A stretch of 64,000 bases of DNA from Sphingobium sp. SYK-6 (GCF_000283515.1 NC_015976.1:3194501-3258500); one strand, 5' to 3'; shown: positions 18,353 through 27,692, counted from the first letter of the stretch. Numbers and translations are program-made. The notes: generated from the sequence alone by a model not told the origin.

Positions 18353-19534
18353 ATGACGCTGCGCGTGCTCACGCTCTCCACTCTGTTTCCCGACGCGACC
18401 CGCCCCAATTTCGGCGTGTTCGTGGAGCGGCAGACCTGCGCGCTGGCCAGCCGGCCGGGCGTGGACGTCACGGTCCTCGCGCCGCTCGGCCTTCCGCCAT
18501 GGCCTGTCTCGCTCCACGCGGCATATCGCGCGCGCCGCGCCCTCCCTGCCGAGGAGCAATGGCAGGGCCTGACCGTCCACAGACCGCGATTTCCCATCGT
18601 CCCGGCCATTGGCGGGCGTTGGCACCCGGCCCTGATGACCCGCGCCATCCTGCCCCTCGTCCGGCGCCTCCATGCGGCGCGGCCGTTCGATGTGATCGAC
18701 GCGAGCTTTTTCTTCCCCGACGGGCCGGTCGCCCGCCGGCTCTCCCGGCAGCTCGGCATTCCCTATTCCGTGAAGGCGCGCGGGGCGGACATTCATCATT
18801 GGGGTCGCGATCCGGCGACAGCGGCGATGGTGCGGGAAGCCGGGCGGGACGCTGCCGGTCTCCTTGCGGTCAGTGCCGCGATGAAGGCGGACATGGTGGC
18901 GCTGGGCATGGAGCCCGACAGAATCCGAGTCCACTATACCGGCGTCGATCAGGCGCGTTTCACGCTGGCCGATCGCGCGTCCGCAAAGGCCGCGCACGGC
19001 CTTTCCGGCCCCGTCGTCACCGTGCTGGGCGCACTCATCCCGCGCAAGGGACAGGCACTGGTGATCGAGGCACTGGCCGGCCTTGCCGATGTCACGCTGC
19101 TGCTCATCGGCGACGGCCCGGACCGGGCCGCTTTGAGCACGCTGGCCGGGCGGCTCGGGATGGCGGCGCGCGTGCGCTTTCTCGGCAGCGTTCCGCACGG
19201 CGATCTGCCGGGCTGGCTCGCCGCGAGCGACATCATGGCCCTGCCCTCCGCTTCGGAAGGGCTGGCCAATGCCTGGGTGGAAGCACTTGCCTGCGGCGTG
19301 CCGCTCGTCATCAGCGAGGCAGGCGGCGCGCGCGAACTGCTCGACCGGCCGGAAGCGGGTCGCATCGTCCCGCGCGAACCCGAGGCGATCCGCCAGGCCA
19401 TCGCTTCGCTTCTCGCCACTCCGCCCGATCCCGCAGCCGTGCGCGCCACTGCCGAGCGCTTCAGCTGGGACGCCAATGGCGCGGCGCTGGAAGCCCATCT
19501 GCGGGCCTGCGCGGGAAAGACAGCAGGCGAATGA
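18353..19534 (+). CDS. Glycosyltransferase family 4 protein
   Basis: 393-residue GT-B fold glycosyltransferase. The N-terminal acceptor domain begins RVLTLSTLFPDATRPNFG. The donor domain carries the retaining GT4 motifs GALIPRKGQ near 225, VRFLGSVPHGDLPGWLAASD near 275, and the E-x7-E block EGLANAWVEALACGVP near 300 that binds the sugar nucleotide. No signal peptide or membrane helix is seen, so it is cytosolic or membrane-peripheral. Donor and acceptor cannot be assigned; no polysaccharide cluster surrounds it. Confidence 0.9.
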   Translation: MTLRVLTLSTLFPDATRPNFGVFVERQTCALASRPGVDVTVLAPLGLPPWPVSLHAAYRARRALPAEEQWQGLTVHRPRFPIVPAIGGRWHPALMTRAILPLVRRLHAARPFDVIDASFFFPDGPVARRLSRQLGIPYSVKARGADIHHWGRDPATAAMVREAGRDAAGLLAVSAAMKADMVALGMEPDRIRVHYTGVDQARFTLADRASAKAAHGLSGPVVTVLGALIPRKGQALVIEALAGLADVTLLLIGDGPDRAALSTLAGRLGMAARVRFLGSVPHGDLPGWLAASDIMALPSASEGLANAWVEALACGVPLVISEAGGARELLDRPEAGRIVPREPEAIRQAIASLLATPPDPAAVRATAERFSWDANGAALEAHLRACAGKTAGE

Positions 19535-19554
19535 AAGGCATCCCGAAAGGATGC

Positions 19555-19722
19555 TCAGCCCATCGGCATCGTCCATACCGCGACATTGCCGAACATCACC
19601 ATGGCCGCCACAATCATCAGCCAGCCGCGCTTCGTCTCGCCTTTTGCCGCGATCAGGTAGATGCCGCCGATGCCAAGTGCCAGGCCGGCCAGCATCAGGA
19701 TGGATAGGATCGTCCCGCTCAT
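19555..19722 (-). CDS. Small two-helix membrane protein (55 residues)
   Basis: Short leftward gene found by reading the strand opposite the glycosyltransferase gap. The product starts MSGTILSILMLAGLALG, turns at a charged loop AAKGETKRGW, and continues LMIVAAMVMFGNVAVWTM. This gives two helices joined by a positively charged turn. Hydrophobic pattern and clean start and stop support it; the ribosome-binding site is weak. Similar short proteins are common in sphingomonads but no function is known to me. Confidence 0.65.
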   Translation of the reverse strand: MSGTILSILMLAGLALGIGGIYLIAAKGETKRGWLMIVAAMVMFGNVAVWTMPMG

Positions 19723-19943
19723 GGCGCTGCGCTAGATCATTTTGCGGCCCGGCGGAAGCACCTCCCGCTGCGGGCCGGGGCGCAGACGCGCGGGGCACCG
19801 GCGCGCCGGCACCCTCGACCTCCCCGAGCACGTCCGACGCTCTCGGGTCGCAATCGGCAGTGGCATTCCTCCGAGCGCGACACTAGATAGCGGGCCAATC
19901 GCGACTCACCGCTCTTTCCGGTCGCGCCTGGGGAAACAGGATC

Positions 19944-20396
19944 ATGCGCATCGCCATCGCTTCCGACCATGCCGCCGTGGCGCTCAGGACAGCCCTTGCC
20001 GACTGGCTGCGCGAGGCGGGCCACGAGGTCGCGGACCTGGGGCCCGCAGAGGGCGAGAGTGTCGACTATCCCGATTATGGCTACAAGCTTGCCGAAGAAG
20101 TCGCTGCCGGACGGGCCGAGCGCGGCATCGCGCTGTGCGGCTCGGGTATCGGTATCTCGATCGCCGTCAATCGCCATCCCGCCTGCCGCTGCGCGCTCGT
20201 GTCGGAGCCGCTGTCCGCTCGCCTCTCGCGCGAGCATAATGATGCCAATGTCCTTGCCATGGGCGCGCGGCTGATCGGCATCGAGATGGCGAAGGCCTGC
20301 GTCGAAGCCTTTCTCGCGACGCCTTTCGGCGGAGACCGCCATGCCCGCCGCGTCGGCAAGCTGGGCCATCCGCCCGTCCCTGCCGCCGTCGACTGA
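19944..20396 (+). CDS. rpiB: Ribose-5-phosphate isomerase B
   Basis: Interconverts ribose-5-phosphate and ribulose-5-phosphate. The 150 residues match the RpiB/LacAB family: IASDHAAVALR near the start (phosphate and active-site region), VDYPDYG near 40, the catalytic block GIALCGSGIGISIAVNR with its Cys near 64, and the closing REHNDANVLAMGARL. It lies 24 bases before glyA in the same direction, a common pairing in alphaproteobacteria. Confidence 0.95.
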   Translation: MRIAIASDHAAVALRTALADWLREAGHEVADLGPAEGESVDYPDYGYKLAEEVAAGRAERGIALCGSGIGISIAVNRHPACRCALVSEPLSARLSREHNDANVLAMGARLIGIEMAKACVEAFLATPFGGDRHARRVGKLGHPPVPAAVD

Positions 20397-20420
20397 TTTC
20401 AATCGAGGAACCTATCCGTC

Positions 20421-21740
20421 ATGACCGCATCGTCCGTCCTTGCCGATAATTCGAACGAGCAGGCGATCCGCTCGCCGGGCTTCTTCTCCGCGTCGCTGGA
20501 GAAAGCCGATCCAGACGTGTTCGCCGCCGTGCAGGGCGAACTCAAGCGCCAGCAGGACAAGATCGAGCTGATCGCTTCCGAGAACATCGTCAGCAAGGCC
20601 GTGCTGGAAGCCACCGGCAGCATCTTCACCAACAAATATGCCGAGGGCTATCCCGGCAAGCGCTATTATGGCGGCTGCGAATGGGCGGATGTCGTCGAGA
20701 CGCTGGCCATCGAGCGGGCGAAGAAGCTGTTCGGTTGCGACTTCGCCAATGTTCAGCCCAATTCGGGTAGCCAGATGAACCAGGCGGTGTTCCTCGCCCT
20801 GCTTCAGCCGGGCGACACTTTCATGGGCCTCGATCTGTCGGCTGGTGGCCACCTCACACACGGGTCGCCGGTCAACATGTCCGGCAAGTGGTTCAATTGC
20901 GTGTCCTATGGCGTGCGCCGCGAGGACCAGCTTCTCGACATGGACGACATTGCCGCCAAGGCGCGGGCCCACCAGCCCAAGCTGATCATCGCCGGCGCCA
21001 CCGCCTATCCGCGCGTCTGGGATTTCGCGGCCTTCCGCGCCATCGCCGACGAGGTGGGCGCGATCCTTCTGGTGGACATGTCGCACTTCGCCGGGCTGGT
21101 CGCGGGTGGCGCGCATCCCTCGCCGTTCCCGCATGCCCATGTCGTGACCACAACGACGCACAAGTCCATGCGTGGCCCCCGCTCCGGCATCATCCTTACC
21201 AATGACGAGGCGATCGCGAAGAAAGTGAACAGCGCCGTCTTCCCGGGTCTTCAGGGCGGACCGCTGGTGCATGTCATTGCCGCCAAGGCCGTGGCCTTCG
21301 CGGAAGCGCTCCAGCCCGAGTTCCGGGCCTATGCGCACCAGATCGTCGCCAATGCCCGCGCGCTGGCGGCCAGCCTTGCCGAGGCCGGGCTCGCCGTCGT
21401 GTCCGGCGGCACGGACAATCACCTGATGCTCATCGACCTGCGGCCGAAGGAAGCCACCGGCAAGGCTGCCGAAAAGGCGCTGGACCGGGCCTACATCACC
21501 TGCAACAAGAACAGCGTGCCGTTCGACACGGCGAGCCCCTTCGTGACCTCGGGCCTGCGCCTGGGCACGCCGGCGGGCACGACGCGCGGCTTCCGCGAGG
21601 CGGAGTTCCGCCAGATCGGCACCTGGATCGCGGAAGTGGTCGAGGGTCTGCGCCACAATGGCGAGGAAGGCGACGGGCAGGTCGAGGCTCATGTGCGCGA
21701 GAAGGTGAAGGACCTGACCCCGCGCTTCCCGATCTACTGA
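20421..21740 (+). CDS. glyA: Serine hydroxymethyltransferase
   Basis: PLP enzyme converting serine and tetrahydrofolate to glycine and methylene-THF. It has 439 residues. Motifs in order are [15 protein letters not shown] near 35, [14 protein letters not shown] near 76, and the PLP-lysine region [15 protein letters not shown] with the Lys near 248. [18 protein letters not shown] follows near 370. The start fits the family with a short N-terminal extension. It forms an operon with rpiB and probably with the small membrane protein and nrdR downstream. Confidence 0.97.
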   Translation: MTASSVLADNSNEQAIRSPGFFSASLEKADPDVFAAVQGELKRQQDKIELIASENIVSKAVLEATGSIFTNKYAEGYPGKRYYGGCEWADVVETLAIERAKKLFGCDFANVQPNSGSQMNQAVFLALLQPGDTFMGLDLSAGGHLTHGSPVNMSGKWFNCVSYGVRREDQLLDMDDIAAKARAHQPKLIIAGATAYPRVWDFAAFRAIADEVGAILLVDMSHFAGLVAGGAHPSPFPHAHVVTTTTHKSMRGPRSGIILTNDEAIAKKVNSAVFPGLQGGPLVHVIAAKAVAFAEALQPEFRAYAHQIVANARALAASLAEAGLAVVSGGTDNHLMLIDLRPKEATGKAAEKALDRAYITCNKNSVPFDTASPFVTSGLRLGTPAGTTRGFREAEFRQIGTWIAEVVEGLRHNGEEGDGQVEAHVREKVKDLTPRFPIY

Positions 21741-21754
21741 AGGGAGGTCTGACG

Positions 21755-21961
21755 ATGAGCGAACCCAATGATCTGATGGACAGGGCCAAGGCGGAGATAT
21801 CCGGCATGGCGAAGGAAGGCCTCGGCCATCCTTCGACCAAGCCGGTGCTCACCGGCGCGGCCATCGGCGCCGTGGCGGGTGTGCTGCTGCCGGTCGTCTC
21901 GCTGCCGCTTGGCCTCGTCGCCGGTGCCGGCATCGCGTTCTGGCAGAGGATCAAGCGCTAG
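21755..21961 (+). CDS. Small glycine-rich membrane protein
   Basis: 68 residues: a polar helical N-terminus ([19 protein letters not shown]), then a Gly/Ala-rich hydrophobic hairpin ([20 protein letters not shown], then [12 protein letters not shown]) and a basic end. This resembles small glycine-zipper membrane proteins. It lies between glyA (14 bases) and nrdR (1 base), so it is cotranscribed with them. Function unknown. Confidence 0.75.
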   Translation: MSEPNDLMDRAKAEISGMAKEGLGHPSTKPVLTGAAIGAVAGVLLPVVSLPLGLVAGAGIAFWQRIKR

Positions 21962-21962
21962 G

Positions 21963-22424
21963 ATGCGCTGCCCTTACTGCGCGCACGAGGATAGCCAGGT
22001 CAAGGATAGCCGCCCCACCGAGGATGGCGCCGCGATCCGTCGCCGCCGCCAGTGCGAGGCGTGCGGCGCGCGCTTCACCACCTTCGAGCGCATCCAGCTT
22101 CGCGACATCCTGGTCGTGAAGTCGGGCCGCGCAAGCGAGCCGTTCGATCGGGACAAGCTTGCCCGGTCCATCGAGATCGCCTGCCGCAAGCGCGCGCTCG
22201 ATCCAGTGCGGATCGAGCGGCTGGTTTCGGGCATCCAGCGGCAGCTCGAGACGAGCGGGGAAAGCGAAGTCAGCTCGTCCCGGATCGGCGAGCTGGCCAT
22301 GGAAGGGCTGAAGGGGCTGGACAGCGTGGCCTATATCCGCTTCGCCAGCGTCTATCGGGACTTCACCGAGGCGAAGGACTTTCAGGAATTCGCTGGCGCG
22401 ATCCGGGAAGTGGGCGGAGAATGA
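21963..22424 (+). CDS. nrdR: Transcriptional repressor NrdR
   Basis: Represses ribonucleotide reductase genes in response to ATP and dATP. It has 153 residues. The N-terminal zinc ribbon uses CPYC at 3-6 and CEAC near 31-34, followed by GARFTTFER. The ATP-cone starts at [16 protein letters not shown] and ends around [12 protein letters not shown], all standard. The Met one base after the preceding stop gives the exact family N-terminus MRCPYC. glyA-nrdR linkage is frequent in alphaproteobacteria. Confidence 0.97.
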   Translation: MRCPYCAHEDSQVKDSRPTEDGAAIRRRRQCEACGARFTTFERIQLRDILVVKSGRASEPFDRDKLARSIEIACRKRALDPVRIERLVSGIQRQLETSGESEVSSSRIGELAMEGLKGLDSVAYIRFASVYRDFTEAKDFQEFAGAIREVGGE

Positions 22425-22631
22425 AGCGGTCGGGCACGTTTCCCCGTGCAGGCCGCCCGGTAGATATCACCGCGCGCCTGCACTTCGCCTGAAGGGTCTA
22501 CGCCGCTATCGCCAGCCCGGCGCGCCTGTTCCATGAATACCGCCGAAGCCGGGAGCGGGTCCGCCCGACGATCTCCGCCATCGGCACCCAAGATGTTCAC
22601 AGGGGCTCCGGCGCCCCGGGGAGAAACGGAT

Positions 22632-23381
22632 ATGTCTGCAAACGAACAGATGGAGCGCGCTGATCCCGCAGCCCCTCTCATCGTGCTCGTCCGTCCCCAG
22701 CTCGGCGAGAACATTGGCAAGGCCGCGCGCGCCATGCTCAATTTCGGGCTCACGCAGATGCGCCTCGTCGCGCCGCGCGATGGCTGGCCGAATCCCGATG
22801 CCGGCCCCTCGGCGGCCGGCGCCGATGTCGTGCTCGCCAACGCGCAGGTCTATGACACGCTTGCCGAGGCGGTCGCCGATTGCGCGCATGTCTATGCCAC
22901 CACGGTGCGCAAGCGCGGGGTGACGAAGCCGGTCGTGACGCCCGAGGAAGCGGCGCGGGAGATCCATGGAGCCGTCGGGCGCAGCGCCATCGTGTTCGGC
23001 CCGGAGCGCTCAGGCCTCGAGACCGACGAAGTGGCGCTTGCCCGCGCCATCCTCACCGTGCCGATCAATCCGGAGTTCGCATCGCTCAATCTCGCGCAAG
23101 CAGTCATCCTGTGCGCTTATGAATGGTCGAAGACCGCCCCGCTTGCGCAGCCGACGCGTACCGAGCTGCTACCGCCCGCTTCCCAGGACGAGCTGGACGG
23201 CATGATCGGCCAGTTCGAGGCGATGCTGGACGAGGCCGGCTATTTCTTCCCGCCCAGCCGTGTTGCCGCGACGAAGCGCACCTTGCGCAACCTGCTCACC
23301 AAGCCCGGCTGGAACCATCTGGAGGTGCGGACCTTGCGCGGCGTGCTCTCTTCCCTTGCCAATCCCCGCCCGCGCGACTGA
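22632..23381 (+). CDS. trmJ: tRNA 2'-O-methyltransferase, TrmJ family
   Basis: SPOUT-class methyltransferase that modifies ribose 32 of tRNA. It has 249 residues. The N-terminal SPOUT domain starts IVLVRPQLGENIGKAARAML and carries AIVFGPERSGLETDE near 120 and NPEFASLNLAQAVIL near 145, the knot region that binds SAM. The helical C-terminal part (residues 190-249) ends in the LRGVLSSL segment. The ATG preceded by GGGGAGAAACGGAT was chosen; in-frame ATGs 100 and 40 bases upstream lack a comparable site. Confidence 0.92.
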   Translation: MSANEQMERADPAAPLIVLVRPQLGENIGKAARAMLNFGLTQMRLVAPRDGWPNPDAGPSAAGADVVLANAQVYDTLAEAVADCAHVYATTVRKRGVTKPVVTPEEAAREIHGAVGRSAIVFGPERSGLETDEVALARAILTVPINPEFASLNLAQAVILCAYEWSKTAPLAQPTRTELLPPASQDELDGMIGQFEAMLDEAGYFFPPSRVAATKRTLRNLLTKPGWNHLEVRTLRGVLSSLANPRPRD

Positions 23382-23922
23382 CCGGCGACTTCCCCGGCTG
23401 CGCGGACAAAATCCGAAACGCGCCGATTCTCCAGGAAGTGAGTCGGGAAGCGACGGACAGTGCGAGCGCCCCGCAATGCCGGTCCAACACTGGGCCGCGC
23501 GCTGGAAGTTCACAAAGATGAGGACACGTCCGTGTCATCTTCCGCTTCCCTGAACTTTGCGGCGAGGCAAATCAGGCGGACGCCAGAGCCTGTCCCGGCA
23601 AGCCAGTGCGGCCTGATCGGACGATGGAAACCCTCAAATGAGAAACAGCCGTGCCTGCACCTGCCGCTGTCAGCAGAAGAAGGCGCTGCCATGACGGCGG
23701 GGCTGTAGGACAGGAGAAAATGAGGCGGGCGGGAGAATGGAGAGCCTCGGGAACCCCGCCGGTCTTCGCGCTCGAATTCGTCATGCTAGCGGACGTTACA
23801 CCATTCAACTCACCCCAGGCGGTTCCGGGAACTTACTGCCGCAAAGGCGGGAACCCGGTTCCGGAGGCAGGGTTGCATCCCCGCCGCAGTGCCCGGTAAG
23901 CGGTTGGTGAAACGGAAAAAAC
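23382..23922. other. Gene-free stretch holding dispersed repeat copy A
   Basis: 541 bases with no protein-like frame on either strand. About 300 of them match a second intergenic stretch 18 kb away (see the repeat entries). Past the repeat, from about 23765, I see no motif beyond a purine-rich leader before the acyltransferase gene. Confidence 0.6.
23450..23760 (+). repeat. Dispersed intergenic repeat, copy A
   Basis: Collinear with 41450-41782. The most conserved part, 23501-23555, differs from its partner at about six of 55 positions and includes GCTGGAAGTT, ACAAAGATGA, ACGTCC, TCATCTTCCGCTTCC and TGAAC. Further shared blocks are GTGCGGCCTGA, AGAAAGAGCCGT or its variant AGAAACAGCCGT, and GTAGGACAG followed by GGAGAAAA or CGGAAAA. 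Small indels break any shared reading frame. The core can fold into a hairpin around AAGAT and ATCTT with inner arms ACACG and CGTGT. Confidence 0.75.
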
Positions 23923-25107
23923 ATGACGACAAGCAGGGTTGCACAACGAGAACATCATTGGGACGCGATCCGCGCGTTGCTCATGTTGCTGGGCATTCCC
24001 TATCATGTCGCCATGGCCTATCGCGCCAATGACGTCTGGATCGTCAATGCCCGGGAAGGCGCATTGATCTGGACCTGGCTTGCCGATTTCATCCATGTCT
24101 TCAGGATGCCGGCCTTCTTCCTCATTGCCGGCTATTTCGCCGCCCTGCTTCTGTCTCGCCGCAGCTCGGGCGAATGGCTGAAGGGGCGGTTCCTGCGGCT
24201 CGGCATCCCTTTCCTGGCTTGCCTCCTCACGCTCAATCCCTTGCTCAACCTCTTTTGTGAGCTTTCCAACTTCTCCATCGGGCCGGCACTCGCCTCGTGG
24301 GAGCACAACAGCTCCGTGTCCGGCGGCTATTGGGTTCGGCACCTCTGGTTCATCATCGTGTTGCTGCAATGCTCCGCCCTTGCCGCGCTGCTCACGACGC
24401 TGTCTCCCCGGCTTTCCCAGGCCCAGATCGCTCCGGCAACGGACGCTCGCCTGGCGCGCCGGCCCGCGCTGGTTGTGCTGCTGACGGCGCTGGTCCTGGG
24501 CGCATGGGAAGCGTCCGCCATCGAGCTTTTCTATGCGGCGGGCTTTGCCACCAATGTCCCCCAGCAGATTTTCCGGCTCGACCAGCTGCTCCAGTTCATT
24601 CCCTGGTTCGCGGCGGGCTGCCTTGTGGCGCGCGCCCCCCGGCTGCGGGATGCGCTGCATCGGCCCTCCTTTGCGATCGCCTTGCTCGGGGTCCTCGCAC
24701 TGGCAGCGCATTTCATGTTCAAGGGGCAGCTGCATCCCGCCGCCGGCCGCCTTGTCGAGACGGTGGCCGCGGTGGCCATCACGCAGATGCTGCTCGCAGG
24801 GGTCAAGCATGTGGCGGACCGGCCGCATCCCGCCGTTCAGGAATTGGTGCGCGCGTCCTTCGTCATTTATCTGTTCCATCTGCCGATCACGGCCGCGCTC
24901 GTGGTGATCGGGCAGCCGCTGGCGCTGCCGGTCAGCGTCAAGGCCGTGCTGGCAATCCTGCTGACGCTGGGTCTTTCCTGGATGGCCTGGCGCATCGTGC
25001 TGCGCTCGCCCATGCTGCGCCTGCTCTATGACGGCGTGCCGCCTGCGGTGTCACCCCGTCCCGCTCTCCCGCTGGCCGCGCGCGACCTCCGTCGCCAGAG
25101 CCTCTAG
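23923..25107 (+). CDS. Acyltransferase family membrane protein (OpgC/acyltransferase-3 type)
   Basis: 394 residues with about ten membrane helices. The opening HWDAIRALLMLLGIPYHVAM is the acyltransferase-3 start, with the active-site His in IPYHV. The block FFLIAGYFAALLL and the arginine-bearing loop GRFLRLGIPFL follow, and ASFVIYLFHLPIT near the end is typical of OpgC/MdoC relatives that O-acylate glucans or surface sugars. Its substrate is unknown. The 3' end overlaps a convergent ArsR-type gene by 57 bases. Confidence 0.85.
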   Translation: MTTSRVAQREHHWDAIRALLMLLGIPYHVAMAYRANDVWIVNAREGALIWTWLADFIHVFRMPAFFLIAGYFAALLLSRRSSGEWLKGRFLRLGIPFLACLLTLNPLLNLFCELSNFSIGPALASWEHNSSVSGGYWVRHLWFIIVLLQCSALAALLTTLSPRLSQAQIAPATDARLARRPALVVLLTALVLGAWEASAIELFYAAGFATNVPQQIFRLDQLLQFIPWFAAGCLVARAPRLRDALHRPSFAIALLGVLALAAHFMFKGQLHPAAGRLVETVAAVAITQMLLAGVKHVADRPHPAVQELVRASFVIYLFHLPITAALVVIGQPLALPVSVKAVLAILLTLGLSWMAWRIVLRSPMLRLLYDGVPPAVSPRPALPLAARDLRRQSL

Positions 25108-25383
25108 TCGCGGCGTCCAGAAGCCCCGGAAGCGTTCCAGCCATTGATCGACATCGCGCATCGGCTCGGCGTTGACGCTGTAGAGCCGGACGGCGCCCAG
25201 CGGACGCACCGTCGCAAAGCCGCTGTCCCGCAGCACGCGCAAATGCTGGGAAACGGCCGACTGGGTGATGCCGAACTCGCGCTGGACGATCGCCGTCATG
25301 TCGCCGGCCGCACGTTCTCTTTCGGCCAGAAGCTCCAGGAGCCGCCGCCGCACGGGATCGCCAAGCACATCGAAAGCATGCAT
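25051..25383 (-). CDS. ArsR family winged-helix repressor
   Basis: 110 residues. The winged helix spans about 1-80: HAFDVLGDPVRRRLLELLAE, then the recognition region FGITQSAVSQHLRVLRDSGF and the wing VRPLGAVRLYSVN. No metal-binding cysteine cluster (ELCVCD) is present, so it is not an arsenic sensor of the classical type. Its ATG shares one base with the stop of the upstream SRPBCC gene (TGATG), so the pair is translationally coupled. ArsR-SRPBCC pairs are a widespread arrangement. Confidence 0.88.
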   Translation of the reverse strand: MHAFDVLGDPVRRRLLELLAERERAAGDMTAIVQREFGITQSAVSQHLRVLRDSGFATVRPLGAVRLYSVNAEPMRDVDQWLERFRGFWTPRLEALATEVARGQRESGTG

Positions 25384-26009
25384 CAATCGCCCATATAGAA
25401 GGCCGCGGTGCGTTGCGCCATGGCTTGTGCAACGGCCCGATCCTCTCCCGCCGCGATATGGACTTCCGCCCAGGCGGCAGTGCTTGCCCGCATGAAGCTC
25501 CTGCCCGGCTCGGAGAAGGACCAGCGCTCCACCTCCTCCTGGTCGACGCTTCTGCCATCCTTGAGATGGAGGCCCAGTCCCATGAGCGCGAGGTCCCAGC
25601 CGGTGCCCGTCGCGGCGGGACCGAAGCTTTCCCAATGGGCCTCCATGACGCCGACCGGGGCAATATGCTCCAGGACCAGCAGCGTGCCCGCGCCCTCCGG
25701 GCTGAGACGGACGGTCACCCAGCTCGTGGCGCCGGAGAATTCCCAGCTGATGTCCAGCGCGCGCGGGGGATCGCAGCGCGTGATGGTGCCGCCCGCATTA
25801 CCGTCAAGCTGGTAGCGTCCGCCCTGTCTCAGCTCGCCGCTCACCGGCAGGAACCAGCGCGGCAGACGCTCCGGGCTCGTCATGGCATTCCAGATGTCGC
25901 GCATCCCGGCGAGATAAGTTCGTTCGAGGATCACGACGCGCGCCGGGACGCCCTCATGTTCGCGTTCCTCGAAGCGGCGCACCTGCGCGCCGATGGCATT
26001 GGTGAACAT
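25383..26009 (-). CDS. SRPBCC (AHSA1-like) domain protein
   Basis: 208 residues with one START-like hydrophobic-cavity domain. The signature is VVILERTYLAGMRDIWNAMT, ERLPRWFLPVSGELRQGGRY, and the C-terminal helix region containing GTGWDLALMGLGLHL. Such proteins bind hydrophobic ligands or act as co-chaperones. Coupling to an ArsR-type repressor suggests a ligand-responsive unit, but the ligand cannot be told. Confidence 0.88.
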   Translation of the reverse strand: MFTNAIGAQVRRFEEREHEGVPARVVILERTYLAGMRDIWNAMTSPERLPRWFLPVSGELRQGGRYQLDGNAGGTITRCDPPRALDISWEFSGATSWVTVRLSPEGAGTLLVLEHIAPVGVMEAHWESFGPAATGTGWDLALMGLGLHLKDGRSVDQEEVERWSFSEPGRSFMRASTAAWAEVHIAAGEDRAVAQAMAQRTAAFYMGD

Positions 26010-26049
26010 GGCAGCCTCTCCTTTGCGCCGCGCATGCTAGTAGCCATGT

Positions 26050-26059
26050 CTAATATTAG
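26050..26059. promoter_or_regulatory. Palindrome CTAATATTAG, candidate ArsR operator
   Basis: Perfect 10-base AT-rich palindrome about 40 bases upstream of the SRPBCC-ArsR pair, in otherwise GC-rich DNA. It resembles the A/T-rich half-site arrangement of ArsR/SmtB operators. It is placed well for autoregulation and also overlaps where a -10 element could be. Confidence 0.5.
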
Positions 26060-26258
26060 TCAATTCTTACCACTGGGGAGTTGATCATGCGGCAGGGCTT
26101 CCCCGGGGACGAGAAAACTTGACTCATGCCGCTCCTCTCGTCATAGGCGCGCCTTCGCGATTGGCCCCGCATCCCGGTGAAGCGGCGGCCCTGCCTCTGA
26201 AACATGAGTGTCAGGCGGATACCGGGACCAACGTCATCAGCAATCGAAGGACAAGGAC

Positions 26259-26873
26259 ATGACGAAGCGCACCAGCGCCAAGCACAAGATCGATCGCCGC
26301 ATGGGCGAGAATATCTGGGGCCGCCCCAAGAGCCCGGTCAACAAGCGTGAATATGGCCCCGGCCAGCACGGCCAGCGCCGCAAGGGCAAGATGTCGGACT
26401 TCGGCATCCAGCTGCGCGCCAAGCAGAAGCTCAAGGGCTATTATGGCGACGTGACCGAGAAGCAGTTCAAGAAGAACTATATCGAGGCGAGCCGCATGAA
26501 GGGCGACACGGGCCAGAACCTGATCGGCCTGCTCGAGCGTCGCCTGGACGCCGTCGTCTATCGCGCCAAGTTCGCACCGACGATCTTTTCGGCGCGTCAG
26601 ATCGTCAGCCACGGCCACATCTATGTGAATGGCGTGAAGTGCAACATTGCCTCGCGCCTCGTGAAGCCGGGCGACGAAGTCACGCTGGGCAAGAAGGCGC
26701 AGGAAATGGCGCTGGTCATGGAAGCGCAGAGCCTGTCCGAGCGGGACATCCCCGACTATATCGCGCCCGATGGCGCCGCGAAGGTCGTATACACCCGCGT
26801 CCCCACGCTGGACGAAGTGCCCTATCCGGTGAAGATGGAGCCCAATCTGGTCGTCGAGTTCTACTCGCGCTGA
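26259..26873 (+). CDS. rpsD: 30S ribosomal protein S4
   Basis: 204 residues, the standard length. It binds 16S rRNA early in small-subunit assembly. The start [20 protein letters not shown] is the alphaproteobacterial form lacking zinc cysteines. The S4 RNA-binding domain lies at about 94-160, with [18 protein letters not shown] and [14 protein letters not shown]. The ATG following AAGGAC was chosen. It is a single-gene unit closed by a strong terminator. Confidence 0.98.
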   Translation: MTKRTSAKHKIDRRMGENIWGRPKSPVNKREYGPGQHGQRRKGKMSDFGIQLRAKQKLKGYYGDVTEKQFKKNYIEASRMKGDTGQNLIGLLERRLDAVVYRAKFAPTIFSARQIVSHGHIYVNGVKCNIASRLVKPGDEVTLGKKAQEMALVMEAQSLSERDIPDYIAPDGAAKVVYTRVPTLDEVPYPVKMEPNLVVEFYSR

Positions 26874-26898
26874 TCCGGCTCTCGCCGAAACGACATAC

Positions 26899-26930
26899 AA
26901 AAAGGGCGGCTCCCCGGAGCCGCCCTTTTT
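26899..26930. terminator. Strong rho-independent terminator after rpsD
   Basis: Perfect 15-base arms, AAAAAGGGCGGCTCC and GGAGCCGCCCTTTTT, with a minimal loop and T run. It is symmetrical enough to act on both strands. Confidence 0.95.
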
Positions 26931-27029
26931 CGTTTCGCGCTACCCGGAGCCGCGTGACGCAGACTGGCCTGCAAGGCAGCCGCCGGACTTCCGGATCGCG
27001 TCTCTCAGCCGGTCATCGGACGGAGCGGA

Positions 27030-27692
27030 TCAGGACGCGAAGCGCACCGTCTGCACGGCGATGGCCGGCCTGCGCCGCCGCATGGCGCCGCCCGCCAGAC
27101 CGAAGCCGGCGATCATGAGGGCCCAGCTTGCCGGCTCGGGCACTGCCGAGGACGTCACCTGCGTGACCGAGACCCCATCGAGCGTCCAGAAGGAGAGGCC
27201 GCTGTAGAAGCGGAACTCCAGCGTCGCGCTGGTCCCGGAAGCGATCACCGACCCGCCGAAATTCGCCCAGTCGAAATCACTGGCGCCCACATTGTCGATA
27301 TAGGTCACCCCATCGAAGACGAGCGCGAAGAAGTTGTCGCCGCCATCGTCCATATGCGCGAGATCGAACGAAATCGCGTAGGTCGCGCCCGGCGTCGTCG
27401 AGATGGTCTGGCGGATGCCGCCTGCGCCGAAGGCAGGGCCGAACACGCCCAGGAAATCGCCCTCCGCTGGCGGATAGCCGGCCTCGGCGGGGAAGACGCC
27501 CGTGAAGCTCGTGTCGCCGAACTGCGTCCAGCCGGAGAAATCCCCCGTTTCGAACCCGCCATTGACGATCAGATTGGCTGCATGCGCCGGTCCCACGGCC
27601 GCGAGCGTGCTGAAGACGAGCGCCACCGCGCCCGGAATGATCCTGATCAGAATTGTCGCCTCCCACCTGCGATCCGCACGGCCCAGCCGCAC
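27030..27692 (-). CDS. PEPxxWA-CTERM sorting domain protein
   Basis: Secreted protein of up to 220 residues. After a signal peptide (PGAVALVFSTLAAVGPAHAA) comes a carbohydrate-binding-like beta-sandwich (LIVNGGFETGDFSGWTQFGD through GLSFWTLDGVSVT). It closes with the sorting signal VPEPASWALMIAGFGLAGGA and an RRRR tail, recognised by exosortase. The start is uncertain. GTG at 27692 has only a poor site, whereas GGGAGG lies five bases before an ATT at 27653 that would give a compact signal peptide. No exosortase gene is in the window. Confidence 0.85.
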   Translation of the reverse strand: MRLGRADRRWEATILIRIIPGAVALVFSTLAAVGPAHAANLIVNGGFETGDFSGWTQFGDTSFTGVFPAEAGYPPAEGDFLGVFGPAFGAGGIRQTISTTPGATYAISFDLAHMDDGGDNFFALVFDGVTYIDNVGASDFDWANFGGSVIASGTSATLEFRFYSGLSFWTLDGVSVTQVTSSAVPEPASWALMIAGFGLAGGAMRRRRPAIAVQTVRFAS

